Origin: Chroococcus sp. FPU101
GTDB lineage: Bacteria > Cyanobacteriota > Cyanobacteriia > Cyanobacteriales > Microcystaceae
Direction of reading: 5' to 3'
NCBI RefSeq assembly: GCF_017312365.1
Contig: NZ_BLJI01000002.1
Span: forward strand, 248,001 to 312,000
Length of the DNA stretch: 64,000 nt
The notes under the pieces were generated by a model that saw only the letters and a list, made by a program, of their open reading frames with translations, was not told where the DNA came from and made no database searches. The translations under genes were made by a program, and so were the position numbers. Shown piece after piece: positions 45,001-53,193 of this stretch (its first letter is position 1; each line of letters opens with the position of its first letter).

Positions 45001-46296
45001 GCCGTTTTTGTTAAAAACGTTATTCCTTCTAGTGACAATGACAATCAGTTTGGACAGGTGATTCGTGATGATTATATGCGTCGGGGTCAGCAACAGTTAA
45101 GTGTCAGCGTCAAGAATACTCAGGTCAATGGCAACCCAAATCAAGTTACTTTTAAAGTGTGGGGAATCAACGGGCAATTTGGCTGGACAGATGCGGGGCC
45201 TAGCAAGTTTGATGCAATTCCTATGAACAGCACCAAACTTTTAGAACAGACAGTAGGTGGTTCAACTTTCGATTGGAAAAACTTTACCTGGGATGTGAAC
45301 TTTGGCAATGGATATCAGTTTATCTTAATTCAGGCTACTCCCAATAATGTTAATCAGAACGGGGGCGACTATCTAGCTTTAGATAACTTTAAGATTATTT
45401 CTGGTACAGTAACGCCACCATCGCAAAACATTAATTATGCTGTTGTGACCAGCAATGCTGCTATCACTGAAGGCAATAGTGGTTCTCAAACCTTGACCTT
45501 CACTGTTACCCGTACAGGAGCCACCCAAAATGCCAGCAGCGTTAATTACGCCCTCGCTGGAACGGCGACTAATGGCAGTGATTACAACAGTATCGGTGGA
45601 ACGAGTGGAGCAACTGGACTGACGGGAACGATTAGCTTTGCAGCAAACCAGACGAGTAAAACCATTACCCTTAATGTCCTGGGTGATACGATTGTCGAAC
45701 CCAACGAAACAATTCAGGTATCCCTCAATAACGGAACGGCACCTGGTGGCACAGCTACCATCACAACAGCTAGTGCGACCACGACCATTAGTAATGATGA
45801 CTCTAATGGAACCTCAACCAGTCTTTTTGCTCCAACGACAACACCCGTCGAACCCAATGCAACCGATGGAACGGGAAGCGCGGGAGATTATGAATTAGGA
45901 ATGGAGTTTCGTACGGCTCGTGCTGGAAAAATTACGGCGATTCGCTATTACAAAGCACCAAGTGAGACAGGTACTCACATTGGCCGCATTTGGTCGAGTA
46001 CGGGACAACTACTTGCCAGTGTTACTTTTACCAATGAAACGACTTCGGGTTGGCAAGAACAAGCTCTGCCTACAGCTTTAACCATTCAACCTAACACGAC
46101 TTATATCGTCTCGGTCAATTGCAATAGCCATTATGCTAATGCGGAGAATGGATTAGCTACAACGATTACTAATGGCGATTTAAGTGCGATCGCAGACGGC
46201 AGTAATGGAGTCTTTAACACTTCTCCAGGTTTGTTCCCAACTCAATCATGGAATAACAGCAACTACTACCGCGATCTCGTTTTTGTTCCTACCTAG
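42037..46296 (+). CDS. giant multidomain surface protein: DUF4347, G8/CEMIP-like beta-helix, PKD, Calx-beta, DUF4082
   Basis: A 1419-residue, acidic, Asn/Gly/Ser/Thr-rich protein with no Sec signal peptide. Order: DUF4347 (about 20-185; FHIFSHGEAGQLKLG, ILLYGCNIA); a G8 domain (about 198-320; DGSWFDPSTWGASVPG); a right-handed beta-helix region (about 330-830) with GRYPLHFHENG (H499, H501) as in CEMIP/TMEM2 proteins; a PKD domain (about 837-930; YGWDFNGDGTIDQFG); a jelly-roll-like segment (935-1125); a Calx-beta domain (about 1132-1250); and DUF4082 (1260-1419). DUF4347 proteins of cyanobacteria are typically very large surface or secreted proteins. The core resembles animal hyaluronan-degrading proteins, so glycan binding or cleavage is possible but unproven. 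The single gene lies between an AT-rich gap and the polysaccharide cluster. Confidence 0.9.
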   Translation: MIESNPNQTLNPASSTSSNELIFVDSALSNYNSLVSTMSPQANLIVLDSQIAQIEQITEVLSQYKNVSSFHIFSHGEAGQLKLGDTLLNDSTLAQYETEITGWSNSLSDHADILLYGCNIAKDLKGQSFVQQLAQLTGADLAASSNLTGNQSLGGDWSLEYHTGSIETTTLQAETYGAVLHSNFVEFLDTFAKTHTAVKDGSWFDPSTWGASVPGNEAGVFIPAGRKVIYDGESSTRLKTVRVDGALEFATTKNSSMVVDTFGVAPTGQLTIGTATNPIQSDKKVTITFRSDTAINTAIDPQQLGKGLVSHGQARIYGANKLDYVSLQGDALAGSSELILSATPTGWQVGDKIVLGGTDYNGSGSDANNTRFEDEVLTITSISGNRIRFTNDNITSGNNTILRFDHQRPTLSINGNGGTKLYVANTTRNVIFQSEQGASTPLLRRGHTMFMHNTDVIIKNAGFYNLGRTDKTKIINDVGTNKDGTSGNGTNVRGRYPLHFHENGVDDIKGLAAISEGNAVVGSPGWGITHHDSHVNIESNVVFDVAGAGIAAEHENEIGVWKNNIVIKMRGDGNSTFEPNDRARSDRFDFGHEGEAYWVQGSGAGLEMVNNIAISTAGSGIDFMNSRGYIEEYTIPVKNLAPELQSLFTGLGYTEVDPRVLPLRKLSGFEAYNVGFGINFYQHLKNGDGQGVFDDGHPRPAHNVHSVVDNFKVWNVRTTGVGVVYTTNLDLVNGLIHGSNDPYGSTGIGGNGASPHHLYKNLQIEGFKTGIVPPIESVSTTPDLTVPLTASRIENSYLANNLNNFSSFLSRIIKNRDGFWYTDYLEIVNTTLLGNSNNVAPVANFNSQASGGLGVNFDATSSYDPDESSASMPSYDSIVGYGWDFNGDGTIDQFGRKVAHAFSSAGSYPVKLTVWDDQGKTTIIQKTVNVQPTAYSNLILDGDFSSTQDFVRSVYTYAGSSGEFYSNASANYGWVASSSQAWKRIGGAAVFVKNVIPSSDNDNQFGQVIRDDYMRRGQQQLSVSVKNTQVNGNPNQVTFKVWGINGQFGWTDAGPSKFDAIPMNSTKLLEQTVGGSTFDWKNFTWDVNFGNGYQFILIQATPNNVNQNGGDYLALDNFKIISGTVTPPSQNINYAVVTSNAAITEGNSGSQTLTFTVTRTGATQNASSVNYALAGTATNGSDYNSIGGTSGATGLTGTISFAANQTSKTITLNVLGDTIVEPNETIQVSLNNGTAPGGTATITTASATTTISNDDSNGTSTSLFAPTTTPVEPNATDGTGSAGDYELGMEFRTARAGKITAIRYYKAPSETGTHIGRIWSSTGQLLASVTFTNETTSGWQEQALPTALTIQPNTTYIVSVNCNSHYANAENGLATTITNGDLSAIADGSNGVFNTSPGLFPTQSWNNSNYYRDLVFVPT

Positions 46297-46306
46297 TATT
46301 AAATAA

Positions 46307-46347
46307 AGAGAGATTAAAGAGTACCACCATAACTCAATAATCTCTCT
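46307..46347. terminator. bidirectional terminator-like hairpin between convergent genes
   Basis: AGAGAGATTA (46307-46316) pairs with TAATCTCTCT (46338-46347), ten perfect pairs around a 21-base loop. It sits 10 bases past the giant gene's stop and just past the minus-strand glycosyltransferase stop. Flanks are A/T-rich on both sides but without a long T-run, so strength is moderate. Confidence 0.6.
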
Positions 46348-46349
46348 AT

Positions 46350-47491
46350 TTAATTACTAAGCAATTGAAATAGTTCTTGCTCTATTTGTTGATTAATTAC
46401 TTTTAAATCAAAACGTTGGCTTGCTTGAAATTGAGCTTGTTTAGCTATTCTTTGCACTGGTTCTGATTGATCTTTTATCGCAATAATTTTTTCGGCTAAT
46501 TGTTGTGCATTACCCGACGCGAATAACCATCCTGTTTTTTCGTTTTCAATTAATTCTCTCACACCTCCTTCCCCCGCAGCAATTACAGGTCGCCCGCATA
46601 GCATTGCTTCAACAATGACTCGACCAAAAGGCTCAGGCAAGATTGATGTATGAGCAATTAAATCACAAACCTGCATCAATGGTATTACATTGGTTTGAAA
46701 GCCTAAAAACTTTACTCGCTTTTTTAAGCCTATACTTCCGTTCGCTCTAATAAATCTTGAGCATAAGCTTCTTCACCAAAGAGAGCATCACCAATAAAAA
46801 TTGCTGTAGTGTCATCAGGGCATAAAGTCAGAGCTTCTAATAAAATATGTTGCCCTTTCCAAGGAGAAAGACGGCTGAAATGCCCTACGACAAATCGGCT
46901 TTCTAAGTCAAGCTTTTGTCGAAGATCTTTAAGATCAATATCAATTTGATATTTCTTGGGTTCAAAACCGTTATAGACCACTTTAGTCTTATCTTGTTGT
47001 CCTCCAGCTTCAATGAAAGCGGCTTGAGTCGCTTGAGAATTGGTGATGATAAGAGAGGCAAAACGATTCGCTAATATTACGGCAAGGCGGCGATTAATAG
47101 GGCTGAAATGCTCATCTGAGAGAATATCGTGTAGATGATAAACTAAAGGGCGGCGACTCAAAATACTAGCTAAAGCGCCGACTACTAAAGCTTTTTGCGT
47201 ATTGGCATAGATAATATTATAGTTGTTTGCTATCTGGGCGACTTTGCTCACCAAGGGAATTACAGTATTTAGACTCCCTAAACTTTGGAAAAAATGGCTG
47301 TCTTTTCTGACTTTAAAAGGAACTGCTGTTAACACTTGTACTGGAATTTGCTTTTGTTCTAAACTTTGTCTAAATAAACCATCTTCAAACAAGACCACTA
47401 AACAATTATCTTGATAAAATTTGGCAAGATCTAACAAAAATAACTCCGCGCCCCCTAGTTTTCCACTCTGATCCAAAAATAGTATTTTCAT
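46350..47491 (-). pseudogene. GT4 glycosyltransferase broken by a single-base frameshift
   Basis: The frame from ATG 47491 (MKILFLDQSGKLGGAELFLL) runs to a premature stop at 46730-46732 after DLLERTEV. The -1 frame continues without loss: GLKKRVKFLGFQTN, then EPFGRVIVEAMLCGRPVIAA (the E-x7-E donor site) to a stop at 46350. Restoring one A in the run at about 46736-46737 would give a 380-residue GT4 enzyme of normal length, so no sequence is missing except one base. It is either a recent pseudogene, a phase-variable tract (short here), or a sequencing error. A GTG-led extension upstream to 47707 is judged non-coding; 47492-47801 holds no other feature. Confidence 0.85.
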
Positions 47492-47801
47492 ACCCAGGTC
47501 TTGTAAAGTTTTGTGAATACTATACACAAATGACTGCAAAGGTAGGTAGCAAAGATGTTGAATGATACTAAATATCTCTGTCTCGATTTTTAGTATCTTG
47601 TATTTACTGATTTGCCTTTTTTCTTTAGTTAAAGAATGCTCGTAAGTTTTTAATTTATCAGTATAAAACTTAGTGATTCCGAATAGCTTGAGCAATCTTT
47701 TTAACACTATTAAAGAAAATACTGGCTAGATTGAATCATAAAATTAATACTTCTACTCGCTCAACATCTTTGTGACACTACCAGGATTTTAACCCATATC
47801 T

Positions 47802-48875
47802 TTATAAGGCAAGACTTTCAAGTTTAGCCTGATTCTCACCTCCGTGTTCACGTTTGTAAAAAGAACAGTTCCGACAAGGGCTAGGGAAGTCACCTTCAGG
47901 AATCGCCCCTTTCTGGAAAAGTTCTCTCGCTCGTTGCATAGTGGGACTATTGTAAAGCTGTTGTACTGTATGAGTCTTAGCATCACCATACTCGGCTACG
48001 TTTTGATAGATCAAACAACGTGCCATGCGACCATTGGAATTTAGCACAAGCCCTCGCCATAAGAAGTAACAGGGAAACTTATGGCGGGTCTCTCCAAGAG
48101 CAAGTCGTCCTGCATCCCATGTTGAGTTTTCGGGTAACCATTCATCTTGAAGTTTGGGATCGAACTCCATCCCGTGCAAATTGGAGAAGCGTAAGTAGAC
48201 TCCCAGTTCTTTTGCTATCTCACGAGCTTGCTCCATCTCATGAATATTATGTCGATGTACTAGATACTGCCACTCGATCTGCATCGGGCTTTTTTGAAGA
48301 TTGCGTTCTTGAACAAAAAGCCGCATTCCTGCAAAAGCCTGATCCACATTGCCCCCAACTCGATAATAACGATAACTTTCCTGACTGACTCCATCAATGG
48401 CACATACCAGATGATCTAAACCTGTTGAAGGCATCTCGGCCGCAATCTTAGGCGTAACCAGTGTGCAGTTCGTCGAAAGAAGGGTAAAAATTCGTTTTTG
48501 GTGTGCTTTTGTGATAATTTCTTTTGTTCTGCTCCAATCAAGTAGTGGTTCACCTTGACCGAAAATATGGCATTGGAATAGATAATCACCTACTTCATCT
48601 AAGATGCGATCCCATAGCTCTAACGATAACTTTCCTGCCTCGTTTCCCTTTCGAGCGAAAGGAAAGATCTGGCGATCACACAGAGGACACTCAAGATTGC
48701 AGTAATAGAGTGGCTCAACATTAATTAGATAGGGCATTGACTGCACATTAGTAATACCCCGCCGATAGGCAATTTCTGTGCGTAGTGCATTAACTATCTT
48801 TTTAGGAGTTGAATAACTTAATACAGAACGACCATAAACTCGTAGTAATCGACCTGGATTTTTGTAATTTAACAT
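47802..48875 (-). CDS. radical SAM/SPASM-like protein in the polysaccharide cluster
   Basis: A 357-residue radical SAM enzyme. C59, C63 and C66 (CNLECPLC) bind the SAM cluster, followed by the GEP motif (HIFGQGEPLLDW). The C-terminal part has Cys at FPCYF, ARCLIY and CRNCSFY, consistent with an auxiliary SPASM/twitch cluster. The substrate is unknown. There is no small peptide gene beside it, and it lies among glycosyltransferase genes, so it may modify a sugar, a lipid-linked glycan or a protein of the surface system. A 277-base AT-rich gap separates it from the gene upstream, and it may have its own promoter there. Confidence 0.85.
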   Translation of the reverse strand: MLNYKNPGRLLRVYGRSVLSYSTPKKIVNALRTEIAYRRGITNVQSMPYLINVEPLYYCNLECPLCDRQIFPFARKGNEAGKLSLELWDRILDEVGDYLFQCHIFGQGEPLLDWSRTKEIITKAHQKRIFTLLSTNCTLVTPKIAAEMPSTGLDHLVCAIDGVSQESYRYYRVGGNVDQAFAGMRLFVQERNLQKSPMQIEWQYLVHRHNIHEMEQAREIAKELGVYLRFSNLHGMEFDPKLQDEWLPENSTWDAGRLALGETRHKFPCYFLWRGLVLNSNGRMARCLIYQNVAEYGDAKTHTVQQLYNSPTMQRARELFQKGAIPEGDFPSPCRNCSFYKREHGGENQAKLESLAL

Positions 48876-49152
48876 ATAGTAATAAATGAAAATTTAATTA
48901 ATTCTAATTTAATACAGCAGTATTAAATAAGCAATATAATTTTACATTTAAACATATAATACTTTTATAAGAGAAAAATAAAAATAGATTGCTCTAAGTC
49001 TTATAAATAAACAAGTTCATGAATTTCATAAAAGTCATTAATTATTGATCCAGTTAGAATTTTTATATTTAAATGATTCAAACAAATTAGCTAACAAAAC
49101 CATCTTAATAAAACTAAAAAATAAAGGGGAGACTTCGTTACACTACCCAGAA

Positions 49153-50307
49153 TTAGTAACTATTGCCTAATAAGGCTTTTTGATACACAGATTTAATTTG
49201 TTGCGCGATCGCAGGCCAAGCATAATTTTCTTTAACATACGTTTGACAGGCTAGATGACTTGGAAGTTGACGTTGGCCTGATAGAACCTCGATGATTCCC
49301 TGTGCTAAATGTTGTGTTGAGCAGCTTTCAAACAATAAATTCTCAGAAAAAGGTTGTAAAATTTCGGGAATACCACCAACAGGTGTTCCTAATACGGGTG
49401 TTCCTGTTGCTAGAGACTCAATAACTATCAAACCAAAACCTTCTAATGCCACTGTAGGAACAACCGAAAAATTAGCAGCACGATAAGCAAGAGCAAGATT
49501 TTGTTCAGGAAGATAACCCAGCAAGCGAACATGATTCGTTAGTTCTAAATCAACAATTTGCTGTTTTAAAACAGGTTCTAATGTCCCTTTACCTGCAATG
49601 AGTAATAAAACATCGGGTTCTTTTTGACGGACTTGAGCAAGTGCTGCAATTAAATTTTCTAACCCCATCCGTTTTTCTAAGCGTCGTATTGCTAAAATAA
49701 TCGAGCGTTCTTGTGACCAGCCGAGCTTTGTTCGAGCCTCATTGGGAGATAGAGCAATATTAAACTGTTCTACTTCTACTCCTCCTGAAACGATCTGAAT
49801 TTGCTCGAATGGAACCCGATATTCTTGGTGTAAAATTTCACGGAAAGCCTGTGATAGAACAACAAATTTTGTAGCTTGCTGGTAAGTGATCTGTTCTAAG
49901 TTTTTTCTAAGCCAAACTGAAATGATGTTGCTCCCTGCTACACGGCTTTCTGATGCCCAGGGCCCGTGAAAGTGAATAACTAAAGGACGATCGCCCAACT
50001 GATCCAACACAGGAAATGTATAGAGCGCAAAGTGAGAAACAATGAGGTCATAGTCATTTTCTTGTAAAAGTTGAAAGAAATTCTCTCGTAATGACTGCCA
50101 ACGATGCCAAAGTGAAGCAGATGGAGATGCAAACGAGCGTACTATACCATTAGAGTTTTGCAGCACCGATGTTGAGCCAGCAACTAAACCGTTGAGAGTT
50201 ACACCAACTTGAGGTAAATACTTGATGCAATCATAATAAACACGATTAAGTCCTCCCGCATTTTCAGGTTGCCAATGTAAACCTAATTGTAATGTTCGTA
50301 AGTTCAT
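49153..50307 (-). CDS. GT4 glycosyltransferase
   Basis: A 384-residue GT-B glycosyltransferase of the GT4 family. The acceptor half has NAGGLNRVYYDCIKYLP and VIHFHGPWASES. The donor half has ILAIRRLEKRMGLENLIAAL, LLIAGKGTLE, VRLLGYLPE and EGFGLIVIESLATGTPVLG (E-x7-E). It probably adds a sugar from a nucleotide donor to a lipid-linked glycan at the inner membrane face. It is 13 bases downstream of the next glycosyltransferase in the same direction. Confidence 0.9.
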   Translation of the reverse strand: MNLRTLQLGLHWQPENAGGLNRVYYDCIKYLPQVGVTLNGLVAGSTSVLQNSNGIVRSFASPSASLWHRWQSLRENFFQLLQENDYDLIVSHFALYTFPVLDQLGDRPLVIHFHGPWASESRVAGSNIISVWLRKNLEQITYQQATKFVVLSQAFREILHQEYRVPFEQIQIVSGGVEVEQFNIALSPNEARTKLGWSQERSIILAIRRLEKRMGLENLIAALAQVRQKEPDVLLLIAGKGTLEPVLKQQIVDLELTNHVRLLGYLPEQNLALAYRAANFSVVPTVALEGFGLIVIESLATGTPVLGTPVGGIPEILQPFSENLLFESCSTQHLAQGIIEVLSGQRQLPSHLACQTYVKENYAWPAIAQQIKSVYQKALLGNSY

Positions 50308-50320
50308 CTAAATCAATATT

Positions 50321-51424
50321 TTAAGAGTTTAATTTCACTAAATCACAGCAGATACGTTCAACTTTACTGGCAAGTAAATCATAATCAAAATGCGATCGAG
50401 CAACTTGTTTAGCTGGTTCAGTAATCTCTAAAAGTTTCGGTTGAGCTAAGAGTTTTTTTAACTGTTGGGCAAGGCGAAACGGATGATGATTATCTCTGAC
50501 ACCATCGTAAGGAAGAAGACAGCCCACCGCTGGAAGAACCTTTTTGGCTTCACCCACATCTGTCGCAATAACGTACTTTCCATATGCCAAATAAAGCGGC
50601 AATTTCCCCGTGGTTCGTACCATCCCCACTAAATCGTTCGATTGAGTGGAAACACAGATATCCATGGCACAAAGATAGCGAGAGAGTTCATCGTAAGGAA
50701 TTTGTCCCGTAAAGATTACACGGTCAGCAACACCCAGTTCCTCGGCACGAGATTGTAAGATAGAACGCCCATTACCATCGCCAACGATGAGAGCTTTGAT
50801 CGGTAAATCTTTCAAGAAGCTTAAGGCCTCAATAATGTCCCATCCATAACACATTTGATGTTTGTCAGACCAAGTTAGTGTTCCTACTACACCAACAACC
50901 AAATGATGAATTAAACCTAATTCTGTTTTTAAGGAGGTTACATCGACCGACTTTATAGAACTTAGTTTAACCCCATCAGGAACAAAAAAAACATTTTGTA
51001 TCCCTTGTTTTTCTAACCAGTTTTGATGATAACTACCCCGTACAATTAAACAATCTGAGTAAGCGATCGCAAGTTGTTCAACCCAGTGAATTAAGGCTAA
51101 TTGTTGTTGGGAATAATTGCCTGTAGATTTAGCTAACTCATATGCAACATCCCCTGTATCCGTGATTAACTTGCATCCTAAGAGCTTTTTCGCCATGTAT
51201 CCCGCTAACACACCTGTATAAGCAGTATCCATCACATAAATAATATGAGGGCGAAAGTGCAGAGCCGATCGCACAAAAGTCACTATACCTTTCCATTTAG
51301 GAACAGGCCGATAGTTAAAGCAAATCTCCCATCTTGATGATAATCTCTCGGCAAACAATTTAGCACGAATCCCAGCCGCCTCAGATTCGGCACTGTTTAC
51401 AAAAAACATTAACTTTAATAACAT
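50321..51424 (-). CDS. GT-B glycosyltransferase with atypical donor site
   Basis: A 367-residue GT-B protein. The N-terminal half has ESEAAGIRAKLFAERLS and KLITDTGDVAYELA. The C-terminal half has LVVGVVGTLTWSDKHQMCYG, KALIVGDGNGR and VIFTGQIPYDELSRYL. The usual GT4 E-x7-E is replaced by VGMVRTTGKLPLYLAYGKYV, as in a distinct GT4-related subgroup. Donor and acceptor are unknown. It lies 25 bases after the acetyltransferase gene and 13 before the next glycosyltransferase, so all three are likely co-transcribed. Confidence 0.82.
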   Translation of the reverse strand: MLLKLMFFVNSAESEAAGIRAKLFAERLSSRWEICFNYRPVPKWKGIVTFVRSALHFRPHIIYVMDTAYTGVLAGYMAKKLLGCKLITDTGDVAYELAKSTGNYSQQQLALIHWVEQLAIAYSDCLIVRGSYHQNWLEKQGIQNVFFVPDGVKLSSIKSVDVTSLKTELGLIHHLVVGVVGTLTWSDKHQMCYGWDIIEALSFLKDLPIKALIVGDGNGRSILQSRAEELGVADRVIFTGQIPYDELSRYLCAMDICVSTQSNDLVGMVRTTGKLPLYLAYGKYVIATDVGEAKKVLPAVGCLLPYDGVRDNHHPFRLAQQLKKLLAQPKLLEITEPAKQVARSHFDYDLLASKVERICCDLVKLNS

Positions 51425-51449
51425 CTTTTAAAACTACTTATGAAAAGAA

Positions 51450-51896
51450 TTAAGCTATTTTCTTCATTAAAGGTCGTGCAGGAATACCAACGACCGTTTG
51501 ATTAGGTAATACATCTCTGGTGACTACAGCATTAGCACCAATAATCGCGCTATTTCCAATAGTTAAGCTTTGATCCCCACGACCGATGATCACTACACCT
51601 GCCCCTATTATCACATCATTACCAATCAATATATGATGTTCTGAACCGATCCAAGTTTCAGATGCAAGGGTAACATGTTGATAAATTTTGACGCGTTCAC
51701 CAATTTTGACATTAGGATGAACAACAACACCTAAACCATAATGCTCCAAGATAATATCTTTTTTTATATCAGCCTGATAGGGTAAAATTGCATGAAAAAC
51801 CATATAGTTAATTGTTTTTAACAAACGAGCTAACCAATAATATTTTTTTTGGTAAGCTTGACAACTTAACCACCAAAGGTATGAAGGATTGATCAT
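51450..51896 (-). CDS. hexapeptide-repeat O-acetyltransferase (CysE/WcaB-like)
   Basis: A 148-residue left-handed beta-helix acetyltransferase. Hexapeptide repeats run from about residue 55 to 135 (VVVHPNVKIGERVKIYQHVT, IGNDVIIGAGVVII, IGNSAIIGANAVVT), ending with VVGIPARPL, the serine-acetyltransferase-like close. It is much shorter than true CysE (about 250 residues), so it fits the sugar O-acetyltransferases found in polysaccharide clusters. It probably acetylates a repeat-unit sugar. A 190-base gap to the upstream gene shows only AT-rich sequence. Confidence 0.88.
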   Translation of the reverse strand: MINPSYLWWLSCQAYQKKYYWLARLLKTINYMVFHAILPYQADIKKDIILEHYGLGVVVHPNVKIGERVKIYQHVTLASETWIGSEHHILIGNDVIIGAGVVIIGRGDQSLTIGNSAIIGANAVVTRDVLPNQTVVGIPARPLMKKIA

Positions 51897-52086
51897 GTTT
51901 TTTTACGTCTTACAAGTTTGATTGTTGATAGCTCTCTTAATCAATTTTGTATTTCTAATATTAATTAAAATTAAAAATATCTAATTTATATTTAATTAGA
52001 TAAAACAACTTTTATAGAGATATAAAAAGATTGAAAAATATATTACTACTCATTAGAAAATAAAAAATTTTTTCTTAGCTCAAAGC

Positions 52087-53163
52087 TCAATCTTGTATCA
52101 TTGTTTGTTTCTTGTTTATTAGAGTTAACTTGACATTTAGCCATTTTTTGAGTGGATCAACAACTGTTGCGATCGCTGTAAGAGGTAAGCCACGTAAAGC
52201 ATGATGCCCCAAACCGATGACGCGAAAGAATAAACCGACACAGGAATGTCTATGTAACCAAGAGCCATTCCCTAACCATGCAGGTAAGGTGTGAAATTCT
52301 ACTTCTGATTCGTAAGAACGACATAAAGCCATGTAAGGAGACGTTTCTACCAATAAACGGCGTAGTCCAGGATACCAACAAAATCGAGGTGTATGGTTTT
52401 CATGAAACATAATCCAAGGCTTACAGCCAATGCCGTGAATAAAAGTCGGTATTGATTTAAACAAACCAATAAAACGCTCACGAAGCGAGTAGCCTAATGC
52501 ACCTCCACAATGAATAACATTTATCCCACTACGTAGATAATAGACAGGAAAATCAGCGAACTCAGTCGCACCAACGAGCGCGCCTAAAACGTCTTGATCA
52601 CCCAAAAGATGAATAGGTCTTTGAGCAATGGGTAGACTAGCAGAGGTGATGTATTCAGGATGGTTTAACAGTTCTATCCACTTTTTGAGTAAAGGAATGT
52701 GATAAGATGTCACTCTAACCACACAACTATTCAGTGTCCAGGGCAAAGAACGTCCTACTGGAAGATTCCAGCCATTAGTTCTAATCTCAGTCCCTTGATA
52801 GGGTTGGCTTAAAGGTTCTTGTGCTGCAACAAGTGTTTCTAGACTCAAATCAGTAAAAAGGGGGCTAGGGTCACGAGTTAGCATGATATCAGAATCAAGC
52901 CAGATTACTTCTTCTTCCCCTCTCTCTAGCAACGAGAGTAAAGCATAAGGCTTACAATTCCATCCTGCATTTTTAGGAACGTCTGGGAAATCAGAGATAT
53001 GTTCAGCTTGAGGGATTTTGGTCAACCAATTTTTAAAAGTATCACAAGGCTCTGGATAAAATACAGCTATCCGACCTTCTGGGCAGAAACGTCGAAACGT
53101 AATAAGTAGATAACGCAGACCAATTTCGCAATCTTGGCGATTTTCAGCAACACAATAAAGCAT
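52087..53163 (-). CDS. GT-A-like glycosyltransferase with DxD motif
   Basis: A 358-residue protein with a GT-A style Rossmann half. It shows EEEVIWLDSDIMLTRDPSPL, with the DxD metal-binding motif at about residue 92, and DQDVLGAL later on, both as in GT8-type or nucleotide-diphospho-sugar transferases. The N-terminal CDIEIGLRYLL-type segment and C-terminal aromatic region are not diagnostic. No signal peptide. The sugar is unknown. It starts 31 bases after the stop of the next GT4 gene in the same direction. Confidence 0.75.
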   Translation of the reverse strand: MLYCVAENRQDCEIGLRYLLITFRRFCPEGRIAVFYPEPCDTFKNWLTKIPQAEHISDFPDVPKNAGWNCKPYALLSLLERGEEEVIWLDSDIMLTRDPSPLFTDLSLETLVAAQEPLSQPYQGTEIRTNGWNLPVGRSLPWTLNSCVVRVTSYHIPLLKKWIELLNHPEYITSASLPIAQRPIHLLGDQDVLGALVGATEFADFPVYYLRSGINVIHCGGALGYSLRERFIGLFKSIPTFIHGIGCKPWIMFHENHTPRFCWYPGLRRLLVETSPYMALCRSYESEVEFHTLPAWLGNGSWLHRHSCVGLFFRVIGLGHHALRGLPLTAIATVVDPLKKWLNVKLTLINKKQTMIQD

Positions 53164-53193
53164 TTTTCTTGATTTCTATTTTATTTTAGGTGT

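Noticed and set aside
47492..47707. 72-residue GTG-led extension of the frameshifted glycosyltransferase
   Set aside because: The GT4 domain begins at the ATG 47491; the extension has no family resemblance and no good start signal.
47844..48724. Three plus-strand ORFs opposite the radical SAM gene
   Set aside because: Each is a shadow of the radical SAM reading frame and shows no recognisable domain or ribosome-binding site.
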